Origin: Pseudomonadota bacterium
GTDB lineage: Bacteria > Pseudomonadota > Gammaproteobacteria > Pseudomonadales > Pseudomonadaceae
NCBI GenBank assembly: GCA_023388335.1
Contig: JAEWGL010000153.1
Coordinates: forward strand, 1 to 23,997
DNA length: 23,997 nucleotides
Direction: 5' to 3'
Shown: piece after piece, positions 16,293-23,997 of the stretch
Position numbering within the stretch: the first letter of the stretch is position 1
Layout: every line of letters starts with the position of its first letter
The notes under the pieces: model-generated
What the model was told of the DNA's origin: nothing
The model's input: the letters and a program-made list of their open reading frames with translations, nothing else
Database searches by the model: none
Translations under genes and position numbers: made by a program

Positions 16293-16802
16293 TCAAAGCT
16301 GAGTCAGCTGTAGCCCCCTCCACTCGAACGGCACGGGCGCGAGCACTTGGTCGATCTGCGCCTCCTGCCAAAGCTGGCGCATGGACTTGCCCTGCGCGGG
16401 GTGCACCAGTTCGGGTGCGATCAGCGACAGCGGCCAGAGCACAAAGGCGTTCTTCAAGATCTCGGCCCGGGGCAGTGCCAGTCCGTCGAAGGTTCCGAGC
16501 AGGTCGTCGTACAGCAACACGTCGATATCCAGCGGCAAGCCCTTGCGCTCGGGCGCATAGCGGCCATTGTCGGCCTCGATGAACTTGAGCCGGCGATCCA
16601 GCTCCAACAGCGGCAGAGGGGTCTGGCCAGTCACCACCAGGTTGTAGAAGGGCCCGCTCTTGATGCCCACCGCTTGGCTTTCGAACACCGCCGAGCAGCG
16701 CATGCCTTCGAGAAAGCCGGCCAGGGCATCGAGGCCGGCGCACAGGTGCGCCTCGCGCTCGATATTGCTGCCAAGGCCCAGGTACACCGTACTCAGAGAC
16801 AT
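16293..16802 (-). CDS. folK: Divergent HPPK-like protein (2-amino-4-hydroxy-6-hydroxymethyldihydropteridine diphosphokinase family)
   Basis: A 169-residue protein of the HPPK fold. YLGLGSNIERE (residues 7-17), the FYNLVV segment (52-57), the two metal aspartates in LDIDVLLY (Asp92, Asp94) and FVLWPLSLIAPEL (120-132) are recognisable. However, the segment between Gly80-Arg81 and Asp92 is about two residues shorter than in E. coli FolK and lacks the arginine of the canonical GPRTLD motif (Arg92 in E. coli). The conserved Asn-Arg before GF is Asn118-Ala119. It starts inside the end of folB (10-base overlap). Pseudomonads are known to carry a canonical folK elsewhere, near pcnB-panB, so this is likely a second, possibly specialised copy. 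Family placement is confident; catalytic activity is not. Confidence 0.85.
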   Translation of the reverse strand: MSLSTVYLGLGSNIEREAHLCAGLDALAGFLEGMRCSAVFESQAVGIKSGPFYNLVVTGQTPLPLLELDRRLKFIEADNGRYAPERKGLPLDIDVLLYDDLLGTFDGLALPRAEILKNAFVLWPLSLIAPELVHPAQGKSMRQLWQEAQIDQVLAPVPFEWRGLQLTQL

Positions 16803-17149
16803 CCGCGTTCGATCTCCACGCCAACACCACCGCGGGCCGCAGGCACCGCGCCCGGCTTGGTCAGCTTCAGCCGCAACCAGGGGATATGGAACTCCGCCAT
16901 CAATACCGCCGCCAGGCGCTCGGCAAAGGTTTCCACCAGTTCGAAGCGCGCCTGCTCGGCAAAGCCTTGGATGCGTGCCGAGACACTGGCATAGTCCAGC
17001 GCCAGGCTGAGGTCGTCACCCGCCGCCGCCGGACGGTTGTCCCAGGCAAAACTCAGGTCCAGGCGCAAGCATTGGCGAATATCCCGCTCCCAGTCATAGG
17101 CACCGATGACGGTATCGACTTCCAGGCCTTCGATGAACACTCTGTCCAA
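16793..17149 (-). CDS. folB: Dihydroneopterin aldolase FolB
   Basis: A 118-residue T-fold enzyme that converts 7,8-dihydroneopterin to 6-hydroxymethyl-dihydropterin in folate synthesis. It follows E. coli FolB closely (DRVFIEGLEVDTVIGAYDWE, WDNRPAA, LTKPGAV, VGVEIERG). I place the start at a TTG at 17149: the protein then begins at the family N-terminus and a GGAG lies 8 bases upstream. The only upstream ATG (17173) would put that ribosome binding site inside the coding region and add eight unrelated residues. It is first in the folB-folK unit, divergent from plsY across 74 bases. Confidence 0.94.
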   Translation of the reverse strand: MDRVFIEGLEVDTVIGAYDWERDIRQCLRLDLSFAWDNRPAAAGDDLSLALDYASVSARIQGFAEQARFELVETFAERLAAVLMAEFHIPWLRLKLTKPGAVPAARGGVGVEIERGCL

Positions 17150-17166
17150 GCACTTTTCTCCACAGC

Positions 17167-17195
17167 ACGACAAGGGCGACTGGCGCCGTTAGAAT
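17167..17195 (+). promoter_or_regulatory. Candidate plsY promoter
   Basis: ACGACA (17167-17172; 4 of 6 to -35), a 17-base spacer and TAGAAT (17190-17195; 5 of 6 to -10) predict a start near 17202, 22 bases before the plsY ATG. The element lies between folB and plsY and overlaps where the folB mRNA leader would begin. Confidence 0.45.
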
Positions 17196-17223
17196 CAGGG
17201 CGTCCTCGCCCGGAATAGTTAGC

Positions 17224-17793
17224 ATGTTTTGGCTTTTGGCGCTGCTCGCCTACCTGCTTGGCTCTCTGTCCTTTGCCATCGTCCTCAGCCGCCTCACGGG
17301 CAGCCCGGACCCCCGTTCCTGTGGCTCGGGCAATGCCGGTGCCACCAACATGCTGCGATTGGCAGGCCGCAAGATAGCGATCCTGACCCTGCTGGGCGAC
17401 GTGTGCAAGGGCCTGTTGCCCGTGCTGGTGGCGCGCCTGGCCGACCTGGACCTGCAAGCGCAGGCCTGGATCGGCGTCTGCGCCGTGCTCGGCCACCTCT
17501 TCCCGCTGTACTTCCGCTTCCAGGGTGGCAAGGGCGTGGCCACGGCAGCCGGGATGCTCATCGGCCTGTATCCACCGGCGGCCATGTTGGCCATCATCGC
17601 CTGGACGCTGACCTTCTGCCTGACCCGCACCAGCTCGCTCGCCGCCCTGATCGCCACGCCGCTGATCCTGCCGCTGCTGGCCTGGCGCGAGCCCGAGGCG
17701 CTGCTGCCGGCGAGCGTGCTGACCGTGCTGATTGTCTGGCGCCATCGCAGCAATCTACGCGACCTTTTTGCCGGACGCGAACGGCATTTCTGA
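17224..17793 (+). CDS. plsY: Acyl-phosphate glycerol-3-phosphate acyltransferase PlsY
   Basis: A 189-residue inner-membrane acyltransferase that moves the acyl group of acyl-phosphate to the 1-position of glycerol-3-phosphate, the first step of phospholipid synthesis with PlsX. The protein is strongly hydrophobic with about five membrane spans. The three cytoplasmic motifs are present: GSGNAGATNMLR (residues 35-46), GGKGVATAAG (around 101-110) and the C-terminal RHRSNLRDL. It starts with ATG at 17224, preceded by GGAATAG. It converges on tsaD with only 26 bases between stops and no clear terminator in between. Confidence 0.95.
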   Translation: MFWLLALLAYLLGSLSFAIVLSRLTGSPDPRSCGSGNAGATNMLRLAGRKIAILTLLGDVCKGLLPVLVARLADLDLQAQAWIGVCAVLGHLFPLYFRFQGGKGVATAAGMLIGLYPPAAMLAIIAWTLTFCLTRTSSLAALIATPLILPLLAWREPEALLPASVLTVLIVWRHRSNLRDLFAGRERHF

Positions 17794-17819
17794 ATCCGCG
17801 CCATGACCCAGGCTCATCG

Positions 17820-18845
17820 TCACAATGCCGGTAACTGCTCCATCGGCCAGCGTGCCTGGACACTGATCGCCAGGTCCTGACGCTGCCCCGCCAGCAGGCG
17901 CTGGCAACCGGCGTAGGCGATCATCGCACCGTTGTCGGTGCAGAACTGTGGCCGCGCGTAATACACATTGCCCTGCAAGCCCGCCAGCATGTCCTCCAGC
18001 GATGCCCGGAGAGCCTTGTTGGCACTCACCCCGCCAGCGATGACCAGACGCTTTAGGCCAGTCTGCTTGAGGGCACGCTTGCACTTGATGGTCAAAGTGT
18101 CCACCACCGCCTGCTGGAACGCCAGGGACAGGTCGCAACGGGTTTGCTCGCTGTCGTCGCCGGCATTGCGGCACTGCTGCCAGGTGTTCAGGGCGAAGGT
18201 CTTGAGCCCGCTGAAGCTGAATTCCAGGCCCGGGCGATCGGTCATCGGTCGCGGGAACACGAAGCGCCCCGGTACACCCTGCTCGGCCAGCCGAGCGATC
18301 TCGGGGCCGCCCGGGTAGTTGAGGCCGATCAGCTTGGCGGTCTTGTCGAAGGCTTCACCGGCGGCGTCATCCAGGCTTTCACCGAGCAACGCGTACTGGC
18401 CGATGCCATCCACCCGTACCAGCTGGGTATGCCCGCCCGATACCAACAAGGCGACGAACGGGAATTGCGGCGGCTGCTCCTCGAGCATCGGCGCCAGCAA
18501 GTGGCCTTCCATGTGGTGCACGCCCAGCGCCGGAATGTCCCAGGCAAAGGCCAGGGCCTGGGCGCAGGACGCGCCGACCAGCAGCGCGCCGACCAGGCCG
18601 GGCCCCGCCGTATAGGCAATGGCATCGATCTCGGTGGCGACGCAGCCGGCCTCGGCCAGGACCTGGCGGATCAATGGCAGCATGCGCTTGACGTGATCAC
18701 GCGAGGCGAGCTCGGGCACCACACCGCCATAGACGCGGTGCAGGTCGATCTGGCTGAACAGCGCGTCGGCCAACAGGCCCCGCTCGCTGTCGTATAATGC
18801 GACGCCAGTTTCGTCGCAGGATGTTTCCAATCCCAGTACTAGCAT
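17820..18845 (-). CDS. tsaD: tRNA N6-threonylcarbamoyladenosine transferase subunit TsaD
   Basis: A 341-residue ASKHA-fold protein that, with TsaB and TsaE, transfers the threonylcarbamoyl group from TC-AMP to A37 of tRNAs reading ANN codons. It begins LGLETSCDETGVA, carries the metal-binding HHMEGH with His111 and His115 at the same positions as in E. coli, then LLVSGGHTQLV and the nucleotide-binding GGVSANKAL and CTDNGAMIAYAG. Length matches the family. AAGG lies about 10 bases before the ATG. It is divergent from rpsU, the arrangement common in Gammaproteobacteria. Confidence 0.97.
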   Translation of the reverse strand: MLVLGLETSCDETGVALYDSERGLLADALFSQIDLHRVYGGVVPELASRDHVKRMLPLIRQVLAEAGCVATEIDAIAYTAGPGLVGALLVGASCAQALAFAWDIPALGVHHMEGHLLAPMLEEQPPQFPFVALLVSGGHTQLVRVDGIGQYALLGESLDDAAGEAFDKTAKLIGLNYPGGPEIARLAEQGVPGRFVFPRPMTDRPGLEFSFSGLKTFALNTWQQCRNAGDDSEQTRCDLSLAFQQAVVDTLTIKCKRALKQTGLKRLVIAGGVSANKALRASLEDMLAGLQGNVYYARPQFCTDNGAMIAYAGCQRLLAGQRQDLAISVQARWPMEQLPAL

Positions 18846-18932
18846 GGGTCCGTGCCTTGTGGAGGCTGAATTCGAAGGCGCGCATGATAGTCCCCGTGCC
18901 CGGTGCCGACCAGCGGTTTTCGATCAGAGGCT

Positions 18933-18973
18933 TTGCATTCCGGCTGGGTAAGGGTTAACATCCGCAACCCTTA
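18933..18973 (+). promoter_or_regulatory. rpsU operon promoter overlapped by an inverted repeat
   Basis: TTGCAT (18933-18938), a 17-base spacer and TAACAT (18956-18961) form a good sigma-70 promoter with predicted start near 18968. An 8-bp inverted repeat TAAGGGTT/AACCCTTA (18949-18956 and 18966-18973, 9-base centre) spans the -10 and start point, the position expected of a repressor site. On the other strand TATCAT (18889-18884) is a weak candidate -10 for tsaD. No LexA-type box is visible. Confidence 0.55.
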
Positions 18974-19049
18974 AAAACCGACGTTCTCCAGCACACCTTT
19001 GTTTTGTAGGAGTTACGTCTACCCCGGTCATGAATGAAGGTAGCCCTGG

Positions 19050-19265
19050 ATGCCAGCCGTCAAAGTTAAAGAGAACGAACCCTTCGACGTAGCTCTGCGT
19101 CGTTTCAAGCGCTCCTGCGAAAAAGCCGGTGTACTGGCTGAAGTTCGTAGCCGCGAGTTTTACGAAAAGCCAACTGCCGAGCGTAAGCGCAAAGCTGCCG
19201 CTGCCGTAAAGCGTCACGCCAAGAAAGTCCAGCGCGAACAGCGCCGCGCCGTTCGTCTGTACTAA
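19050..19265 (+). CDS. rpsU: 30S ribosomal protein S21
   Basis: A 71-residue, very basic protein, the same length as E. coli S21 and nearly identical through ENEPFDVALRRFKRSCEKAG and REFYEKPTAERKRK. S21 sits on the small subunit platform near the anti-Shine-Dalgarno region and helps initiation. GAAGG lies 9 bases before the ATG at 19050. It leads the rpsU-dnaG-rpoD macromolecular synthesis operon. A stronger AGGAG (19008-19012) further upstream has no start codon at usable distance. Confidence 0.98.
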   Translation: MPAVKVKENEPFDVALRRFKRSCEKAGVLAEVRSREFYEKPTAERKRKAAAAVKRHAKKVQREQRRAVRLY

Positions 19266-19556
19266 TACAGACGTTCATCGCAAGCTTCTGCCCGCCCGGC
19301 CCCAAGCCGGGCTGCCGGCAGTAAGTCGCCTCAAACCTTTGGCCCTGCGCCAAGGGCGCTACATGCAGCAGCATGTGGCAACCTGCCTGAACACGTCAGA
19401 ACTGGCTTAGCTGCCAGCTGTGCACGTCCTGTCTGACGAGCCCTTGTGGCTGGCGACGAGCACGCTCCCTATCTATTCCTCAATGATGCTACTCGACAAG
19501 GCTCGAACCGGCAGCATTAGCGATTAGACTTGGCTTTTGCCTGATGAGGAAATGCC
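19266..19556 (+). promoter_or_regulatory. rpsU-dnaG spacer with hairpins (possible attenuation or processing region)
   Basis: No gene is seen in these 291 bases. A 7-bp stem GCCCGGC/GCCGGGC with a 5-base loop (19294-19312) lies 29 bases after rpsU without a T-tract. A weaker 5-bp stem TTGGC/GCCAA follows (19339-19353). A third stem (19358-19379) has the perfect core ACATGC-AGCA-GCATGT and extends by three pairs including one G-T. In E. coli a partial terminator lies at this point and sets the high S21 to low primase ratio; a similar role here is inference. TAGACT (19525-19530) could be a dnaG -10 but lacks a -35. Confidence 0.4.
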
Positions 19557-21539
19557 ATGGCCGGGCTGATCCCCCAGAGCTTCATTGACGACTTGCTCAA
19601 CCGCACCGACATTGTCGACGTGGTGAGTTCGCGCGTCCAGCTGAAAAGGGCCGGCAAGAACCTCACCGCCTGCTGTCCGTTCCACAAGGAAAAGACCCCC
19701 TCTTTCAGCGTCAGCCCCGACAAGCAGTTCTATTACTGCTTCGGTTGCGGTGCCGGCGGCAACGCCCTGGGCTTCATCATGGACCACGACAACCTGGATT
19801 TCCCCCAGGCCGTCGAGGACCTGGCCAAGGCCGCTGGCATGGAAGTGCCGCGCGAGGAAGGCCGACGCGGACAAAAGCCTCGTCAACCGACCGACTCGCC
19901 CCTCTACCCACTGCTCGAAGCCGCTGCCGAGTTCTACCGGCAGTCATTGCGCAGCCACCCGAGCCGCAAGGCCGCCGTGGAATACCTCAAGGGCCGCGGC
20001 CTGTCTGGCGAGATCGCCCGTGACTTCGGCCTGGGCTTCGCGCCGCCGGGTTGGGACAACCTCTTCAAGCACCTGGCCAGCGACACCCTGCAGCAAAAGG
20101 CGATGATCGATGCCGGCCTGCTGATCGAGAATGCCGAGTCCGGCAAGCGCTACGACCGCTTCCGCGACCGGGTGATGTTCCCGATCCGCGATAGCCGTGG
20201 CCGCATCATTGCGTTCGGCGGCCGGGTACTGGGCGACGACAAGCCCAAGTACCTGAACTCCCCGGAAACCCCGGTTTTCCATAAGGGCCAGGAACTCTAC
20301 GGCCTGTACGAAGCGCGCAAGTTCAACCGCAGCCTGGACGAGATCATCGTCGTAGAGGGCTACATGGACGTCATCGCCCTGGCCCAGCAAGGCCTGCGCA
20401 ATGCGGTGGCGACCCTGGGCACCGCGACCAGCGAGGAGCACCTCAAAAGACTGTTTCGGGTGGTACCGAGCGTGCTGTTCTGCTTCGACGGCGACCAGGC
20501 CGGCCGCAAGGCCGCCTGGCGCGCCCTGGAGGCTGCCCTCTCGAGCTTGCAGGACGGCCGCAAGGCACGCTTCTTGTTCCTGCCCGAGGGTGAGGATCCG
20601 GATAGCCTGGTCCGCACCGAAGGCACCGATGCCTTCCGCGCTCGCATCAACCAGCACGCGCAGCCGCTGGCCGACTACTTCTTCGAGCAGTTGAGCAACG
20701 AGGCTGACCCACGATCGCTCGAAGGCAAGGCGCACATGGCGACCCTGGCCGCACCGTTGATCGAAAAGATTCCGGGCGCCAACCTGCGTGCGCTGATGCG
20801 CAATCGCCTGAAGGAAATCACCGGCCTGGACCCTCAGCAGATGGAACAGCTGGCCAACAGCGCACCGTCCGAAAGCGTGCCGGACTACGATCCAGGCTTC
20901 GATTACGACGCCATGGCCAGCTACACGCCCGACTATGAAGGCTACCAGCAAGTCGATCATGCGCCTGCCCAGCAACAGCGGCCGTGGACCCCGAACAAGG
21001 GCGGCGCCAAGAAGCCGTGGGACGGCAAACCCTGGGACAAGAAAGGCGGCAAGCCCTGGCAGCGCGATGGCCAGCGCCAGGATGCCCAGCCGCGGGTGCC
21101 AGCGCCCGTGGAACCCCCGACCTTGAGCGCCTTGCGTACCCTGCTGCATCATCCGCAGCTGGCCCGCAAGGTCGAGGACGCCAGCCATTTCGCGGCCGAG
21201 GAGCACCTCTATGCGCAGCTGCTGGTGGCCCTGCTCGAGGCCTTGCAAAAGAATCCTGAGCTACGCTCTCTACAGCTGATCGCGCGCTGGCACGGCACCG
21301 AACAAGGTCGTCTGCTGCGTGCGCTGGCTGAAAAGGAATGGTTGATCGATGCCGACAACCTTGAACAACAGTTTTTCGACACTATAACTAGCTTGTCCGC
21401 TCGCCAACGCGAGCGCTGCCTGGAACATCTGCTCAGGAAAGCACGTCAAAGTGAATTGAGCGCAGAGGAAAAAAATCAGCTGCGTGAATTGCTAAGCCGT
21501 GATGTTCCCGCACAAACCCCGACCTCAACTGGCGCGTGA
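19557..21539 (+). CDS. dnaG: DNA primase DnaG
   Basis: A 660-residue primase that synthesises RNA primers at the replication fork. The N-terminal zinc-binding domain has its ligands at Cys40, His43, Cys61 and Cys64 (CCPFHKEKTPSFSV, YYCFGCGAGG). The TOPRIM catalytic core shows VVEGYMDVIAL (about 266-276) and CFDGDQAGRKAAW (about 309-321) with the metal-binding acidic residues. A low-complexity linker at about 475-520, rich in Lys-Pro-Trp repeats, leads to the helical C-terminal DnaB-binding domain. The linker makes it longer than E. coli DnaG (581 residues). The ATG at 19557 has GAGGA 6 bases before it. It is separated by 67 bases from rpoD. Confidence 0.97.
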   Translation: MAGLIPQSFIDDLLNRTDIVDVVSSRVQLKRAGKNLTACCPFHKEKTPSFSVSPDKQFYYCFGCGAGGNALGFIMDHDNLDFPQAVEDLAKAAGMEVPREEGRRGQKPRQPTDSPLYPLLEAAAEFYRQSLRSHPSRKAAVEYLKGRGLSGEIARDFGLGFAPPGWDNLFKHLASDTLQQKAMIDAGLLIENAESGKRYDRFRDRVMFPIRDSRGRIIAFGGRVLGDDKPKYLNSPETPVFHKGQELYGLYEARKFNRSLDEIIVVEGYMDVIALAQQGLRNAVATLGTATSEEHLKRLFRVVPSVLFCFDGDQAGRKAAWRALEAALSSLQDGRKARFLFLPEGEDPDSLVRTEGTDAFRARINQHAQPLADYFFEQLSNEADPRSLEGKAHMATLAAPLIEKIPGANLRALMRNRLKEITGLDPQQMEQLANSAPSESVPDYDPGFDYDAMASYTPDYEGYQQVDHAPAQQQRPWTPNKGGAKKPWDGKPWDKKGGKPWQRDGQRQDAQPRVPAPVEPPTLSALRTLLHHPQLARKVEDASHFAAEEHLYAQLLVALLEALQKNPELRSLQLIARWHGTEQGRLLRALAEKEWLIDADNLEQQFFDTITSLSARQRERCLEHLLRKARQSELSAEEKNQLRELLSRDVPAQTPTSTGA

Positions 21540-21553
21540 GGTCCATGCTCGGG

Positions 21554-21559
21554 TATAAT
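21554..21559 (+). promoter_or_regulatory. Candidate -10 element for rpoD
   Basis: A perfect TATAAT lies in the 67-base dnaG-rpoD gap, 48 bases before the rpoD ATG. The region 16-18 bases upstream is GC-rich and shows no -35, so it may need an activator or alternative factor. An internal rpoD promoter is known in E. coli, where it is heat-induced and lies within dnaG. Confidence 0.4.
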
Positions 21560-21606
21560 CCTCGGCTTGTTTTTTGCCCGCCAAGACCTTCAGTGGATAG
21601 GGTGTT

Positions 21607-23457
<1,851 letters not shown>

Positions 23458-23461
23458 TGAC

Positions 23462-23487
23462 AAACCCCGGCCCAGGCCGGGGTTTTT
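23462..23487 (+). terminator. Intrinsic terminator of the rpsU-dnaG-rpoD operon
   Basis: CCCCGGC (23465-23471) pairs with GCCGGGG (23476-23482) around a CCAG loop, extended by AAA/TTT on the flanks and followed by a T-tract (23483-23487). It lies directly after the rpoD stop codons. Confidence 0.93.
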
Positions 23488-23548
23488 CTTGGATGATGAA
23501 AAAGTGCCATTAGTGCTTTGCTCGCCCTCCCCCCTGCAAAATGCCGGG

Positions 23549-23577
23549 CTACACTCGAATCAATCCAATTGGTCGAG
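23549..23577 (+). promoter_or_regulatory. Possible promoter and palindrome upstream of the right-edge sensor gene
   Basis: CTACACT (23549-23555) is one base off the RpoS-type -10 CTATACT, and no -35 is seen. A perfect palindrome CCAATTGG (23565-23572) is nested within CTCGA (23554-23558) and TCGAG (23573-23577). GAGAGG (23575-23580) is the ribosome binding site 5 bases before the ATG, so the outer repeat overlaps it. Confidence 0.3.
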
Positions 23578-23585
23578 AGGCCGCT

Positions 23586-23997
23586 ATGCCCCTGATGCCG
23601 GCCCTTCTGTTGCTGATCCTGATGGCTTGGAACGCAACGGCCGGTGCGCTGACCCTGACCGACGAGGAAAAATCCTGGCTCAGCGCCCATCCCCAGCTGC
23701 GCCTGGGAATTGACGCGTCCTGGCCCCCCTTCGAATACCGGAACCAGGAAAACCGCTACCAGGGATTGGCCGCCGACTACATCGCCTTGATCCAGACGCG
23801 CCTGGACGTGACCTTTACCCCGGTCGAGCCCAGCAGCTGGAGCCAGGTGCTGGAGCAGGCCCGGCAGAACCGGCTGGACTTGCTGCCCGGGGTGATGTCC
23901 ACGCCCGAGCGCCAGGGCTACCTGTCGTTCACCCGCCCCTACCTGGATTTCCCCATTGTCATCCTGGCCCATGACGGCGGCCCGCTACCGCGTACCC
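23586..23997 (+). CDS. Periplasmic solute-binding sensor domain protein (N-terminal part, runs off the right edge)
   Basis: An open frame from ATG 23586 runs 137 codons to the edge. Residues 1-20 are a signal peptide or anchor (MPLMPALLLLILMAW, cleavage near ATAGA). The rest is a family 3 solute-binding domain: LTDEEKSWLSAHPQLRLGID, then SWPPFEYRN, YQGLAADYIALI, and a later LDLLPGVMSTPER with FTRPYLDFPIVI. The 'EEKSWLSAHP.LRLGID..WPPFEY' opening is characteristic of sensor modules placed in front of GGDEF, hybrid histidine kinase or EAL domains in Pseudomonas, and KT2440 is recalled to have a sensory/GGDEF gene next to rpoD. The output domain is not in the window, so a plain ABC-transporter binding protein cannot be excluded. 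Confidence 0.8.
   Translation, partial: MPLMPALLLLILMAWNATAGALTLTDEEKSWLSAHPQLRLGIDASWPPFEYRNQENRYQGLAADYIALIQTRLDVTFTPVEPSSWSQVLEQARQNRLDLLPGVMSTPERQGYLSFTRPYLDFPIVILAHDGGPLPRT

Noticed and set aside
17794..17819. Terminator between convergent plsY and tsaD
   Set aside because: Only a 4-bp ATGA/TCAT pairing is found, with no T-tract.
18792..18797. TATAAT on the plus strand inside the start of tsaD
   Set aside because: It is part of the conserved tsaD coding sequence (ALYDS), has no -35 at 16-18 bases, and a better rpsU promoter lies downstream.

Overview
This window is a high-GC, densely packed gammaproteobacterial chromosome segment. The protein sequences and gene order point to Pseudomonas, most likely the P. 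putida group. The evidence is near-textbook Pseudomonas LptD, SurA, PdxA, ApaG, FolB and RpoD sequences, a putida-type REP element, and the order rpoD-dnaG-rpsU//tsaD/plsY//folB-folK/cca/spoVR-yeaH-prkA/glpE/apaH-apaG-ksgA-pdxA-surA-lptD//amgK-murU-djlA. The species is an inference from sequence recall; no search was run. I see no insertion sequence, prophage, CRISPR array, tRNA or rRNA gene.

Layout. (1) 1-1953, minus strand: amgK-murU-djlA, a cell-wall sugar recycling pair (MurNAc kinase and MurNAc-1-P uridylyltransferase) followed by the start of a membrane-anchored DnaJ-like co-chaperone. (2) 2084-9416, plus strand: lptD-surA-pdxA-ksgA, then apaG-apaH, the gammaproteobacterial cluster for LPS export, outer-membrane protein folding, vitamin B6 synthesis, 16S rRNA dimethylation and Ap4A hydrolysis. 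Most junctions overlap by 1-20 bases. glpE (rhodanese) follows. (3) 10042-14938, plus: prkA-yeaH-spoVR, a conserved stress/stationary-phase triad whose biochemical job is still poorly understood. (4) 14994-16145: cca, whose leader forms a strong hairpin running into its ribosome binding site. (5) 16146-16292: a convergent gap holding a pair of inverted REP elements. (6) 16293-17149, minus: folB-folK, where folK is a divergent paralogue; plsY is divergent from folB. (7) tsaD (minus) facing plsY, then divergently the macromolecular synthesis operon rpsU-dnaG-rpoD (plus, 19050-23457), closed by a clear intrinsic terminator. (8) The right edge holds the start of a gene with a periplasmic solute-binding sensor domain.

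How the genes relate: lptD and surA are coupled (SurA helps fold LptD). murU and amgK return MurNAc to UDP-MurNAc. rpsU, dnaG and rpoD supply initiation of translation, replication and transcription. The most functionally open part of the window is the PrkA-YeaH-SpoVR system. The other points worth checking are non-coding: the cca leader hairpin, an inverted repeat over the rpsU promoter, a repeat-rich prkA-yeaH spacer, and the hairpin-containing rpsU-dnaG spacer. Promoter calls are by eye and are moderate to weak.
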